Assembly: GCA_023053685.1 (NCBI GenBank)
Contig: JALIGW010000016.1
Coordinates: 7,036,501-7,100,500, forward strand
Source: Diadophis punctatus similis
Lineage: Eukaryota; Chordata; Lepidosauria; Squamata; Dipsadidae
Direction of reading: 5' to 3'
Length of the DNA: 64,000 nt
The notes beneath the pieces are model-generated. The model did not search any database. It had not been told where the DNA came from and saw only the letters and a program-made list of their open reading frames with translations. The translations under genes and the position numbers were made by a program. Of this stretch, positions 1 to 10,799 are shown one piece after another. The first letter of the stretch is position 1; the number at the start of each line of letters is the position of its first letter.

Positions 1-155
1 CACCAGGCTCAAGGTTCACTCAACCTTCCATCCTTCTGAGGTTTGTAAAATGAGGACCCAGATTGTTGAGGGCAATATGCTAACTCTGTAAACGGCTTAG
101 AGAGGGCTGTAAAGCAATGTGAAGCGGTATATAAGTCTAAATGCTAGTGCTATAT
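1..155 (+). repeat. Sauria-type tRNA-derived SINE, 3' part
   Basis: The sequence matches the body and tail of the SINE copies at 3720-3985, 36065-36302, 47196-47487 and 48115-48325: a stretch about the assembly-like phrase 'CTCAAGGTT...CAACCTTCCATCCTTC', then the conserved GCGGTATATAAGTCTAA end. The tRNA-like head lies outside the window. It sits about 100 bp upstream of the GJB6 coding exon, inside the presumed 5'UTR intron. Confidence 0.8.
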
Positions 156-230
156 CATTTATTTGAATGAACTATGCATGAGAATCCAGAAGAAGCTTTA
201 CAACACTATTATATAATTTTTAAAAACATC

Positions 231-267
231 TTTTTGTCTTAACAGGACCCAAAACTCAGACAGTAAC
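231..267 (+). promoter_or_regulatory. GJB6: Splice acceptor and 22-nt 5'UTR leader of the GJB6 coding exon
   Basis: A pyrimidine tract ending TTTTTGTCTTAACAG closes the presumed 5'UTR intron at base 245, leaving a 22-nt leader before the ATG at 268. The start has A at -3 and G at +4, a good initiation context. The GJB2 coding exon has almost the same acceptor (TTTTTGTCTTAATAG) and a 20-nt leader, so the two paralogues share this architecture. The upstream exon and promoter are outside the window. Confidence 0.8.
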
Positions 268-1059
268 ATGGACTGGGGAACCCTGCAGTCTGTTTTAGGG
301 GGAGTGAACAAACATTCCACCAGCATTGGGAAGATCTGGCTGACTGTTCTTTTCATCTTCCGTATTATGATCCTCGTAGTTGCCGCAGAGGAAGTTTGGG
401 GTGACGAGCAAGATGACTTTGTCTGCAACACTTTGCAACCAGGATGCAAAAATGTCTGCTATGATTATTTTTTCCCAGTTTCTCACATCAGACTCTGGGC
501 CCTCCAGCTCATTTTTGTTTCTACTCCTGCACTTTTGGTGGCCATGCACGTGGCATATAGAAGGCATGGAAAGAAAAAAAAGTTCCAAAGAGGAGATAAA
601 AACTGTGAATTCAAGGACATAGAAGAAATAAAGAGACAGAGGTTCCACATTGAGGGCCCTTTGTGGTGGACATACACTGCCAGCATCTTATGCAGGCTGA
701 TCTTTGAAGCTGCTTTCATGTATGTGTTTTACTATATGTATGAGGGGTATCACATGCCTCGCCTACTGAAATGTAGTGTTTGGCCATGTCCCAATATAGT
801 GGATTGTTTTGTTTCCCGACCCACCGAAAAGACAATATTTACCATTTTTATGATTGCGGTGTCTGGCATTTGCATTCTACTAAATGTAGCAGAATTCTCG
901 TATTTGTTGCTGAAGTTCTGTGTTAGAAGGTCTCGAAGAGGAAAAATACCCAGAAATCATGCCATCCAGGGCAACAAAGAAGAAAGCAAGCAAAATGAAA
1001 TGAATGAGCTCATATCAGATAGCTGCCAGAATACCGTAACACCATTTACAAACAACTAG
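268..1059 (+). CDS. GJB6: Connexin 30 (gap junction beta-6), complete coding exon
   Basis: Intact 263-residue connexin in a single coding exon, as usual for beta connexins. Six subunits form a hemichannel in the plasma membrane, and docked hemichannels form gap junctions that pass ions and small metabolites; in mammals the protein is prominent in cochlear supporting cells, skin and astrocytes. Visible features: N-terminal helix beginning MDWGTL; four membrane segments near residues 21-40, 76-95, 133-155 and 189-210; extracellular loop 1 cysteines C53, C60, C64 (CX6CX3C); loop 2 cysteines C169, C174, C180 (CX4CX5C). The tail motif [12 protein letters not shown] (241-252) is typical of Cx30 and separates it from Cx26. 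Human Cx30 has 261 residues. Oddity: the loop-TM3 junction reads [11 protein letters not shown] (124-134), where human Cx30 has QKVRIEGSLWW, so the carbamylatable lysine is an arginine. It lies upstream of GJB2 on the same strand, matching the vertebrate cluster. Confidence 0.96.
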   Translation: MDWGTLQSVLGGVNKHSTSIGKIWLTVLFIFRIMILVVAAEEVWGDEQDDFVCNTLQPGCKNVCYDYFFPVSHIRLWALQLIFVSTPALLVAMHVAYRRHGKKKKFQRGDKNCEFKDIEEIKRQRFHIEGPLWWTYTASILCRLIFEAAFMYVFYYMYEGYHMPRLLKCSVWPCPNIVDCFVSRPTEKTIFTIFMIAVSGICILLNVAEFSYLLLKFCVRRSRRGKIPRNHAIQGNKEESKQNEMNELISDSCQNTVTPFTNN

Positions 1060-1840
1060 AGTGACCGTATGTCTAACATTGCATTTGATGTAGAGTAACT
1101 GAATAACCACATTCATAAAGCTGCTGTGAAAGTGGTTAGATTTGATTAAGCAATAGAGTCAAGAGGAGTATTACTACATGTCTACATGCTAGACATGTAT
1201 TCTAAGGTCAATAGTGACATAAGAATGTTGAAGATTTTAAGATGATGTGATTTACTGTATGTATAACTTTACCAAATCTATTTTGATTTGTTAAAGAAAT
1301 AACAAATAGTGCCTTCATATTGAAATTAATCTTTAAACTAAAGAGATGGAATTAACTGCCTTACTGATTAAATACTGTTAGTATTAAAAGACCATTTACC
1401 ACTGTGGTAATTGTTCTATTTTTCAACTAAATTAAATTAACATATTTTTCTAAGGACTGACTTGATGTTAAGACATATGATTAATTAATGTCTTTTTTAT
1501 TTTTATTTTCATAAATGAACAAAATGCTAATGTCTTTACTGTAATATGATTGGAAAGTAAACATTGTAAACCATGAACAATAAATAATTCTATGAATATT
1601 CTGTCTAATGCCAGTTATAAAATCTCCTTGTATTGAAATGCATTAATTATAATTTTAAAGAAGGTACCGATATAGTGTTTCATCAACTACAGAGCATATC
1701 CATTATTTTTATTATTTTTAAATATCATTATTAAACCATAAATGGAAATGATAAAAGTAGGAAAGGTAGTGGTAGTTGGTTGAAAATAATGTGAAGAATA
1801 TGTCTGTCAGCAACATTTAAATCAACTTGTCCTAAATAAA
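1060..1840 (+). other. GJB6: Probable GJB6 3'UTR with candidate poly(A) signals
   Basis: AT-rich, non-coding sequence follows the stop codon. Canonical AATAAA hexamers are visible at 1579-1584 and 1835-1840. Either could end the transcript, and the sequence alone does not decide. No repeat family was recognised here. From 1840 to 2112 I see only AT-rich sequence. Confidence 0.5.
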
Positions 1841-2112
1841 AGAAAAAATGTTTTTGACATTTTTATCTTTACATTTTTTTGTTTTTAAAAAAGGTTGAGA
1901 CCTAAAAAAAAAAACCCAGTGTTTCATCCAAAGGGCAGAAAATTGAAGAAAGATTTAGTCAAGTTTTAGCAGGCTAGATTCTGATATTTAATAGCATGAT
2001 CATTACAACAGAATTTCTACTCAATATCTCACATAGTTTAATACTTAAGTCTGGAATTACATTTGAGAGTTAACTTAAATTCTACACAAGATTTAAGTTT
2101 CAGTCTCCATTA

Positions 2113-2355
2113 CTGGGGTGAAATTCAAATTTTTTCCCTACCAGTTCCATGGGCGTGGCTTGGTGGGCGTGACAGGGGAAGAATACTACAAAATCTCCAA
2201 TCCCACCCCACTCCAGGAGAAGGATACTGCAAAATCCCCATTCCCACCCCACTCTGGGGCCAGCCAGAGGTGGTATTTGCCAGTTCTCCGAACTATTCAA
2301 AATTTCCGCTGCCGGTTCTCCAGAACCTGTCAGAACCTGCTGAATTTCACCCCTG
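2113..2355. mobile_element. hAT-type non-autonomous element, family A (GGTGAAATCC termini)
   Basis: Starts CTGGGGTGAAATTC and ends with the near inverted repeat GAATTTCACCCCTG. It is flanked by the perfect 8-bp duplication CTCCATTA (2105-2112 and 2356-2363), the target-site size of hAT transposases. The interior holds about two copies of the 41-bp GGAAGGATACTGCAAAATC-type unit, then a stretch related to GGTTCTCCAGAACCTG. No transposase is encoded. Other copies lie at 10570-10784, 19884-20492 and 39772-40033. Confidence 0.88.
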
Positions 2356-2485
2356 CTCCATTAGCTTATGCAACACTCACATTCCCAGAAAGAACTGATT
2401 CAGTTCGGAACTGCAAGCTAAGCCATAGGCTTTGGAAGGCATTTATTTATTTTACTACAAAAAGAATTGGAAGGATATCCAATTG

Positions 2486-3160
2486 GAAAAGGATATCCAA
2501 GAATTGGAAGAATATCACACTACTAACCAGAGCATACAAACCATTCGCCAGACCAATCCTTGAATACAGCTCATCTGTCTGGAACCCACACCGCATATCG
2601 GACATAAATACATTAGAAAGTGTCCAGAGATACTTTACAAGAAGAGTCCTCCACTCCTCTACTCGCAACAGAATACCTTCCGCAACCAGACTTGAAATCC
2701 TGGGCTTAGAAAGCTTAGAACTACGTCGCCTTCGGCACGACCTAAGCATAGCTCATAAAATTATCTGCTACAACGTCCTTCCTGTCAATGACTACTTCAG
2801 CTTCAACCACAACAATACACGAGCACACAACAGATACAAACTCAAAGTGAACCGCTCCAAACTTGACTGTAGAAAATATGACTTTAGCAACAGAGTGGTA
2901 AATGCCTGGAACTCACTACCTGACTCTGTGGTTTCGTCACCAAACCCACAAAACTTTACCCTTAGACTGTCCACTGTTGACCTCACCCGATTCCTAAGAG
3001 GTCAGTAAGGGGCATGCATAAGTGCACCAGCGTGCCTACCGTCCCTGTCCTAATGTTCCCTCTTATCAGTACCCATCTTATGTATATAAACAATGTAATA
3101 TCTATGTATATTACCAACACGTACGTGACAAAAATAAATAAATAAAATAAAATAAAAAAG
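2486..3160 (+). mobile_element. L2/CR1-like LINE, 5'-truncated 3' end (subfamily 1)
   Basis: Encodes the C-terminal part of a non-LTR reverse transcriptase (thumb and beyond): LLTRAYKPFARPILEYSS, then blocks around VWNPHRISDINTLESVQRYF, DYFSFNHNNTRAHNRYKLKV and DLTRFLRGQ ending at 3008. A short 3'UTR follows and an (A/T)AAATAAA-type tail near 3130-3160. 5' truncation and an A-rich tail are typical of target-primed reverse transcription. It is closer to the fragment at 21150-21735 than to the copies at 12 kb and 25.5 kb. Confidence 0.85.
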
Positions 3161-3719
3161 GAAGTAGCTATTGAGATACAGGAAGGAGTACAGCTATTAT
3201 TTGGAAGACTAATGGTTCAGAGTAGACAGGAAGAAGAGGAAGATGCAAATTGAGTAGCATTCTATCATATCAATTGGTGGGGCTGGGATTTTAATTCATA
3301 TAGGAAGGTAGGAAAATATAGATTTAATTTTCAGCAGCCATGGTCAGAGAGATTAATGCTTTCGACACAACTCATGCTATTCTAATTATAAAGCATCAAG
3401 GAAAAGATAGAGGCAGATTATGCTTACTGTTCAATTCTACTATAAACACCAAAAGAAATTATAGTGATTTTCTTTTTCTTCCATATCAGTTAGCTTGATA
3501 AGCAACATTAAATAAAGCAAATGAAAATAGCACATTTGACCAAAATTCTAAAACAATCTTTGTCTCCCAATGAATGCGAAAAAAACAGCTAACTGGCTAT
3601 TCTGATTAATGCAATGAGTTTCTGGCTCTTAGGAAATAAATTTCATTAAAACAAGAACAGCTTGCTTTAAGTTGAGTTTTATGTAAGTAAGCCTACTAGA
3701 AAATTTCAGGCTTCAATAA
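3161..3719. other. Intergenic, nothing recognised
   Basis: AT-rich sequence without a convincing open frame, repeat end or conserved motif. Confidence 0.5.
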
Positions 3720-3985
3720 TTTATTTATTTATTTATTTATTTATTTAGTTAGTTAGTTAGTGACATTTATATACCGCCTCACAGTGCAAGCACTCTCTAA
3801 GCGGTTTACACCAGTAAGCAATGTATATTCATATTGCCCCCAACAATCTGGGTCCTCATTTTACCTACCTCGGAAGGATGGAAGGCTGAGTCAACCTTGA
3901 GCCGGTGAGATTTGAACCGCTGACCTGCGGATCAGTGTCAGCTAAAGTGGCCTGCAGTACCTGCCTCTAACCACTGCGCCACCTC
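3720..3985 (-). mobile_element. Sauria-type tRNA-derived SINE, full length
   Basis: Read on the minus strand it starts CCGAGGTGGCGCAGTGGTTA (A-box-like), contains GGTTCAAATCTCAC (B-box-like), and ends GCGGTATATAAATGTC followed by a (TAAC)n/(TAAA)n tail. This is the layout of pol III SINEs with a LINE-derived 3' end. The tail now forms the (TTTA)n/(GTTA)n tract at 3720-3762. Confidence 0.87.
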
Positions 3986-4559
3986 GGAATTGTATTTGTT
4001 CCCTTAATTCTAATATTCATTTACTGTACTAGTAACACCAAGTTGATAATAACAGCTGGGAGAAAGTGTCACGACACTTGTAGCACAAACCTATGGATAT
4101 TCGTTTAAAAGTACACGTACTTGGTATCAGATTTAGGTGTCTCTGAGCACATGCTTAACTAGGAATTTGTTCCCAGCAGCAAAAGGTGAATTTGATATGT
4201 TTTTCTCAAATTTCCAGCTTTTTCATAAAACTTTTATTTCATAGCCTAATTTTTAGTGTGTATTGAAAGCAGGGCACTTACTCTTACTTGCTGCTATTGT
4301 TAAAGAATTTAAATTTAAAACTTCTTGGTCATCTTCTGCAAATAACCAACCTACCGGTATACATTTATCTTGATTTCTGATTACCCTTAGATTTAATTTC
4401 TGGAAAATTGCCTATGCCTGTAGCCCATCTATTACTGAATCAGAAGTAACAGCCTGAAGCAGAAGGAAATTATTTCTGAGTTTTGCAATTAGATTCAGAA
4501 CATGTTTGTGGGACTTCATTTGTTGGCTTGTTTGTTTAGCCTATCCCATCAGATTAAAG
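3986..4559. other. Intergenic, nothing recognised
   Basis: AT-rich sequence with no gene or repeat I can name. Confidence 0.45.
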
Positions 4560-5006
4560 TAAGGTGACCAGATTTTAACATTGGTAAAGCGGGACACCAT
4601 TGGGGGGGTGTTCCTTGATTAAAAATTTGCATAAAATTTGCATAATATAATTTGCATCTATATGGAGCAACAAAAAATTTCATAGAATGAAGACAATCGG
4701 TTTAGCTTCTTGCGTTGAAATTATCACTCCGCCCCGGGTCTCTTGCAGTGAAGCCTAGTAGACGAAGCATGGGAAAATGGGTTTATGACTGTCAAGCTCT
4801 CATTTGCCAAAAGGACCAGTCGTTTAAAAAGCTTAAAACTTTTTAACGTTGTATTGACAAATACAGTTATACCTAATTTTTCTTTAAGCATCCAAACTAC
4901 CATTGTATAAACAGATATATGAATGTTACTTTTCAAACATTCAGATCTTGTTTACTGGCTTGGCTTTGTCAAGCAAGCTGTCTCCCACGTCATCTGAAAG
5001 ATACCG

Positions 5007-5061
<55 letters not shown>

Positions 5062-5661
5062 GCTTTCTCCTAGCAACCACTTTGCTTTTTCTCTTCGCTT
5101 TTTGCCCCGCCTTCCTCATAAGGAAATCTAAAGTTAACCCTTTATTTGCACAACTCTGAAGCCGCCCTCTCTTACCGCATTCCGGGGCACTCACTCTAAG
5201 GAGGTTCCTCCATCCTCCTGCAGCAGCGAAAGAGGAAGCGAGACAAAAGAGGGTGAGAGCGAGGAGGTGACTGGCAGGGGGAGAGCAAGGCTGGAAGCTT
5301 AGCTTTTCTGCAGCATGGGCTTCACTGCTCCGTGGGGGGGGGGTGAGGCCAGGTAAATGTGTTCTTCTCTCCCCGATGATCCCACGCTCGATCCTCCAGT
5401 CTCAGCTTGCAGCTGTAAGAAGCCACTGATGGATGGTGCACTCGCGGTCCTTCCAGCTAAAGGCGACCGGGGACAGCGCCGGGTGGTTAACTAAGGGGGT
5501 GGCGGAGGCGTGGCTTTGAGGCTCGGCACATGAAAACAGAAAGTGCTGTTTGGAGGAGGAGGAAGAAGAAAATCGGGACTTTTTTAAGACGACGCGGGAC
5601 GCGGGACAAATTGTTCAAAAGCGTGACTGTCCCGCCAAAAGCGGGACGTCTGGTCACCTTA
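4560..5661. mobile_element. TIR DNA-transposon-like element with GC-rich interior
   Basis: The ends form the inverted repeat TAAGGTGACCAGA / TCTGGTCACCTTA, and a second short motif (GCGGGAC) recurs just inside both ends. The interior is composite: an AT-rich left half, a (GA)n microsatellite, and a GC-rich right half (about 5160-5660) with several CpGs. No transposase frame is visible and I could not define a clear target-site duplication, so the superfamily is uncertain. Confidence 0.6.
5010..5058. repeat. (GA)n microsatellite
   Basis: About 24 uninterrupted GA units, inside the TIR element at 4560-5661. Confidence 0.97.
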
Positions 5662-6847
5662 GTCATTAAAGGTCTTGTTAGGCCTCTCAATGTTTAATCC
5701 TGTAGGCTATTTAACATGTACATGAAATTGCTGGGGGAGAAAGAGCCAGGGCTCCTGATCTGGAGATGTGGCCAAAATCCTGTCTACTTCATGCCTGATG
5801 ATTTGCATGGTATTTCAGATTCAGTTCCAGAAAGATGAGATTTCTGTCACCAGCAATATATCTGGTTATATCTTACCTCCAATTGATGCTATTTATCTGA
5901 TCATATTTCTACTTAATGGTCAGATTTGCAGTCTGGAGGCCCTTTTTTGCATTCATGGCCCTTACTGGAGAAGCAAGCAGAAACTGTGGCCAGGAGGGCT
6001 TTTGCCAAACACCAACTGGTGCATCAATTGTAGACTTATTGGGTTAGGAAACTTTGATTACAGTGACTCATGCCTTTGTCACTGCATAGCAATGAGACTG
6101 CCTTTGAAGACAATTTGGATACTTCAATTGATCCAAACTGCAGAGGCCCATCTGCTACCTGGGGTAGCAGGTTTAACCTCATAACATCCATGCTTCAGTC
6201 ATTGCACTGTCTACCAATTGACTTCTAGGTTAACTTGTCGTCTCACTTTAAAAATGGGAAAGCACACAGCAGTGAGCATTGGTGGTGGTAACATACCTGG
6301 AAATCAAGCTGAAATGCAGGTGGAATGTCTCAGGTGTAATCTCTGAGAATAAATACACTGCTGACAGCTGGATGAAGTAATGTGGGAGGCGTAACTCACC
6401 CAAAAACAAAAACAGGGTAGCAGAATACACATTCCAGATTTGGATGGTTTAGGCAGGTTTTTGTTTTCCTTGAGAGTGAGAGCTTTGTTAAGAAAAAAGA
6501 GCGGCTATTTAAACACAGATTTTAAGCATACGTTGCATATATGTACAAAAGGGTGAGGCTTAGATCAATTATGACTAGCAATTATGACTAGCATCCTGCT
6601 GTTTTGGCTTTTGGGGATATATTTTGCTGAACACAGCTGAAAGTAAGATGCTAGTGCAGGTGCTTGAGCTAATCCAACAAGACACTGATGATTTTTCAGT
6701 CCTATTTACTGTTTCCTCTCCACATCTGAAATATTTATCAGGCAACACAAGCTATTAATTTTTCTTATCTGTTGTATTATATGGATCCCCAGCATCAATA
6801 AGATAGCTCCCTATTTTAATATGCCGCTAAAATACTGGCCTCTAAAG
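5662..6847. other. Intergenic, nothing recognised
   Basis: A 138-codon open frame at 5768-6184 has no recognisable domain or conserved motif and no flanking splice or promoter signals I can support. I treat this stretch as non-coding, possibly an old repeat. Confidence 0.4.
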
Positions 6848-6982
6848 CAGGGATGTCAAACTTGCGGTCTGCAGGCCAGATGCGTCACGCACTGGCCACG
6901 CCCATGCTCATTTTAGCGAAGGGGAGAAAAGTCACGATACGTCACGTGATGCCCCCGTGATGACACGAGTTTGACACCCCTG
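6848..6982. mobile_element. hAT-type non-autonomous element, family D (CAGGGGTGTCAAAC termini)
   Basis: Starts CAGGGATGTCAAAC and ends GTTTGACACCCCTG, with the perfect 8-bp duplication CTCTAAAG (6840-6847 and 6983-6990). The interior contains GATGCGTCACGCACTGGCC, shared with 22346-22478 and, inverted, with 61988-62115. Confidence 0.88.
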
Positions 6983-6990
6983 CTCTAAAG

Positions 6991-8125
6991 CATTATTCTT
7001 CTATGAAAGGACTATAGCTATGCAAGCAGAAATCCCAGTGTCAAATGCTAGCAATTCTCAGTAGGATGTAGAAAGTCTTAAAATTTGAACAGCAATGCCA
7101 GTCCATGTACATAATAATGAGGCACCTTCTGGCAGGGCAAAGGGATTAAGTGATGAAAGATGCATCATGACATCACAACACAAGCCCCATTACTAACATA
7201 CTTGTGTCCAACATTGCAATGCGGGCTTTGTCATTTTTTTCCTTGTGGTTTGTAACAGATGCCTATGTAATGAATTGTTTTAATCAACAGTTTAAAGAAA
7301 TTCTTATAAAAATTAGTATGCAAACTTATTTTTTTAAATAAATGTAACATTTCCCTCTTTGTTATGAAATAAATATAGAGTCAGAAGCTGAAGAAGCAAA
7401 ATTAGAAGCAAAATTTTTCTGCCCTCAATTACTGTGTTACTTGAAATTAAATGGTAGTAATAAGGTAAAAATCAATTTCAAGTTTATTTAAAAACACGTC
7501 CCGACGAAGTCAGCAGTATTTGTAAGTACAAAGAGTTATCCTGGGTCATGTAGTAACAGATATTCCCTTATTATTTTTCTGCAGATCCCCAAATTAGAAA
7601 ATAGTATTTGAGATAAACATGAAAAAATGGCTATTGTACATCATTTAACATCCTGTAGTACATGACATGAGTTGACAGTTAATTCAAAGACAGCCTTGTT
7701 CAAACATGTAGTATAATAACCAAGTTGAAACAAAGCTACCCAATATTTTATAGCTAAAAAGCTTCTGAGATTTCTCAGTAGAATTTTAAAAATAGCTTCT
7801 TCTATCATTGGATATCAAAATGGGCAACATACTACAACCCATCCTTAGTTAGTTACTGTATAGCAGGTATGTCTGACTGCTATCGGCGGCATGCAACTCT
7901 TGACAGCTAGTAATGTGACATCACTAGATTGTAAACTTTTAACATTATTATGTGATTTTCAGCTATATTTATATATATTAACTATATTATATATTTTACA
8001 TGAGGCTCAAGACAATTCCTCTTCACTCAATATGGTCCAGGTAAGCCAAATGATTTGACATGCATGATATATTGGGTACCCGAATCTGTTATAATGCTGA
8101 ACAGCTTACAAAATAAAACCACAAA

Positions 8126-8126
<1 letters not shown>
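6991..8126. other. Intergenic, nothing recognised
   Basis: AT-rich sequence without supported coding potential or recognised repeat ends. Confidence 0.45.

Positions 8127-8219
<93 letters not shown>
8127..8219. repeat. (AAT)n microsatellite
   Basis: About 31 uninterrupted units. Poly-isoleucine frames on both strands are translation artefacts of this tract. Confidence 0.97.
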
Positions 8220-8221
<2 letters not shown>

Positions 8222-8357
8222 ACAACCCAAAATGCAAAAAATAAAAAAAATAAAAAAAACACAAACCCATCTAAAGCCCAGAAAATAAATCATATTAAAA
8301 ACTGGAACATTCATTTTCAGCCTAGTAAGGTAGTCCAGACAAGAAGCATACTCAGGA

Positions 8358-8680
8358 CAGGGGTGGGTTCTAACTTACCTCGCTGCCGGTTTGCTTCTTC
8401 CCGCGCCATGTGGGCGCATGTGCAGTGGCAAAAAATCCCAAAAAAACCAAGATGGCGATGCATGCGCAGTGCCGAAAACTCGGCTTCTGCACATGCGCAG
8501 AAGAAAAAAAACCCCCAAAAAATTCGGGGGAAAAAATTCGGGGAAAATATTCGGAAAAAAAGATGGCGGCACCCACGGACCGGCACTGACTGAACCGGTT
8601 TTGTGACATCACCATGACATCACCAGCAATTTGCTACCGGTTTGGGAGAACCAGCCCGAACCGGGAGGAACCCACCTCTG
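8358..8680. mobile_element. hAT-type non-autonomous element, family B (CAGGGGTGGGTTC termini)
   Basis: Starts CAGGGGTGGGTTCT and ends GGAACCCACCTCTG, with the perfect 8-bp duplication ACTCAGGA (8350-8357 and 8681-8688). The interior has runs of A and GC-rich CATGCGCAGTG-like blocks. Related copies lie at 14699-15060 and 17911-18322. Confidence 0.9.
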
Positions 8681-8699
8681 ACTCAGGAGTACTAATTTT

Positions 8700-9860
8700 G
8701 CCTTTTTTATAAGGTTACATGAAGAGAACCTTGAAAGTCTGAAAGTATCTCTCCCCTTCTCACCCAAAAACTAGGTAGGATCCCTTCTAAATCACAAATG
8801 AAGTCAGCGTTTTGGTTATCATATTGATATCTAGGCTGTTGCTTTTCCTTCTACCTCCCAAAATCATTCCAACATACCACTATAAACATACACGGAGTCT
8901 GTCACTCTCTAATCCAGAGCCTGGGGGCATTGAAAATTGGGTCTCATTTAATTAGACCAGGGTGAGGACCAGAGAGATTTTAGGGGGGGGGTGTTCCAGG
9001 GAGCAGGCACCATGACAGAGAAAGCCAACTTCCTGGTTCCACCAAATGACATTGCTTCATTGCTGGGACCCAGACATGTCAATTCTGTCAGACTATGAGA
9101 AACACTACATTAAATAAGCAGTACTTCACCTAACCAGGGCCTGTACCATGAATGGCTTTATAGATGATAACCACCACTTCAATAGCACCTGGTAACTAAT
9201 GGTAACCCATGCAACTCATGAATGTCATGGCCTGCCCATAACTGCCTATGCTGCAGCATTCTGGGCAACCCACAGTTTTCAAATTGTCTTCAAAGACAAC
9301 CCCATATAAAGTAAATTGCAAGAGTCCAATCACAAGGTGACCAAAGCATGACTGTTTCTTAAGACACTGAAGTCTTAACTGTTTTTCAGTAGGTACGGGC
9401 ACAAACTGGCACACAAGGTGAATTCATGTAAAGGTCTTCTTGGCTGGTTGGTTGAGTTCTGATCAATTTCCTACAGGAAGAGCCAGCCTCTCTCCCTCCC
9501 TCCCTCCCTCCCTCCCTCCCTCTCTCTGTCTCTGTCTCTGTCTCCCTCCCTTCCAAGAGAAAGGAGAACAACCACTTGAACACCATGCCCACATTTTCAT
9601 TCACTACAGATATTCAGAATATAATATGGTTGAGGATATTGAAAGCTGTCACCAGATCAAGTGGCAGAAGGATGTTTCCACTGCCCCCATCTCAGCTTTG
9701 CCAGAAATTAATAACATAATCAATGTTGTCTCATTACTATGACCCCGTCTGAAATCATATTGAAAAAGATCTAGATAGTCCGTATCTTCCAGGGCTTTCT
9801 GAAGCTACAATCTGAGCACCTTCCCAATTACTTTCCCAGAGGGAAAGGGAAAATTGGTGA
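8700..9860 (-). repeat. Old interspersed repeat fragments, probably LINE-derived
   Basis: The segment near 9735-9860 resembles 19735-19870 (both run through a phrase about a disease-like wording only by chance; the shared DNA is CCTTCCCAATTACTTTCC-like versus CTTGACAATCTTGCCTAA-like). No reading frame survives. A C/T-rich (CCCT)n-(CTCTGT)n tract occupies about 9490-9550. The classification is tentative. Confidence 0.35.
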
Positions 9861-9870
9861 CTGGATGAAA

Positions 9871-10400
9871 ATAGAATAGAATAGAATAGAATAGAATAGA
9901 ATAGAATAGAATAGAGTAGAATAGAATAGAATAGAATAGAATAGAATAGAATAGAATAGAATAGAATAGAATTCTTTATTGGCCAAGTGTGATTGGACAC
10001 ACAAGGAATTTGTCTTTGGTGCATATGCTCTCAGTGTACATAAAAGAAAAGATACATTTGTCAAGAATGGTTGTCATAGGGTTCAAGTAAGCAATCAGGA
10101 AACAATCAATATGAATATAAATCGTAAGGATACAAGCAACAAGTTACAGTCATACAGTCATAAGTGGGAGGAGATGGGTGATAGGAACGATGAGAAAAAC
10201 TAATAGTAATAGTAATGCAGCCTAGTGAATAGTTTGACAGTGGTGAGGGAATTATTTGTTTAGCAGAGTGATGGCATTCGGGGAAAAACTGTTCTTGTGT
10301 CTAGTTGTCTTGGTGTGCAGTGCTCTATAGCGATGTTTTGAGGGTAGGAGTTGAAGCAATTTATGTCCAGGATGAGAGGGGTCAGTAAAACCATCCAAAA
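9871..10400 (-). mobile_element. 3' end of CR1/Rex-like LINE with (ATAGA)n microsatellite tail
   Basis: Read on the minus strand this matches the 3' part of the LINE at 30590-31753, including a shared stretch ending in GGCCAATAAAGAATTCTATTC-like sequence, and then runs into the microsatellite. The tract (9871-9971 on the plus strand) has about 20 ATAGA units with one imperfect unit. Microsatellite seeding by LINE 3' ends is a described feature of snake genomes. Confidence 0.82.
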
Positions 10401-10569
10401 CCATCAGTCAAGTAAAGGATTCTTGAGAGTGCCTCCTTCAAGTCCAGGGCACCAACTCCACTCTTAAAGAAACAAATATTCTTGCAGAAACCCAACTATT
10501 TGTCATCTGCCAGATGGCCTTCACCATGCAGTGTCATATAGAGATCAAAAGAGTCATCAACCCAAGGAT

Positions 10570-10784
10570 CAGTGGTGAAATCCAATTTTTTTTACTACCG
10601 GTTCTGTGGGCATGGCTTGGTGGGTGTGGCTTGGTGGCATGGCAGGGGAAGGATACTGCAAAATCCCCATTCCCTCCCCACTCTGGGGCCAACCAGAGAT
10701 GGTATTTGCCAGTTCTCCGAACTACTCAAAATTTCCGCTACCGGTTCTCCAGAACCTGTTAGAACCTGCTGGATTTCACCTCTT
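10570..10784. mobile_element. hAT-type non-autonomous element, family A
   Basis: Starts CAGTGGTGAAATCC and ends GGATTTCACCTCTT, with the perfect 8-bp duplication CCAAGGAT (10562-10569 and 10785-10792). It carries only one copy of the 41-bp internal unit, against eleven in the copy at 19884-20492. Confidence 0.88.
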
Positions 10785-10799
10785 CCAAGGATCCTGTGT

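Noticed and set aside
483..719. Minus-strand frames over GJB6 and GJB2
   Set aside because: Shadows of the connexin coding exons.
3860..3985. tRNA gene, because of A- and B-box-like motifs
   Set aside because: The sequence lacks a foldable tRNA cloverleaf, is followed by a SINE body and tail, and is repeated several times in the window.
4919..5194. Frames rich in Arg-Glu or Leu-Ser repeats (also 60675-60903)
   Set aside because: Translation of (GA)n and (CT)n tracts. The 60675-61091 frame is real only where it overlaps the ZMYM2 exon.
5768..6184. 138-codon frame as a gene
   Set aside because: No conserved motif, splice context or promoter. Chance open frames of this length are expected.
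8027..8314. Poly-isoleucine proteins on both strands (also 29345-29615)
   Set aside because: Translation of (AAT)n microsatellites.
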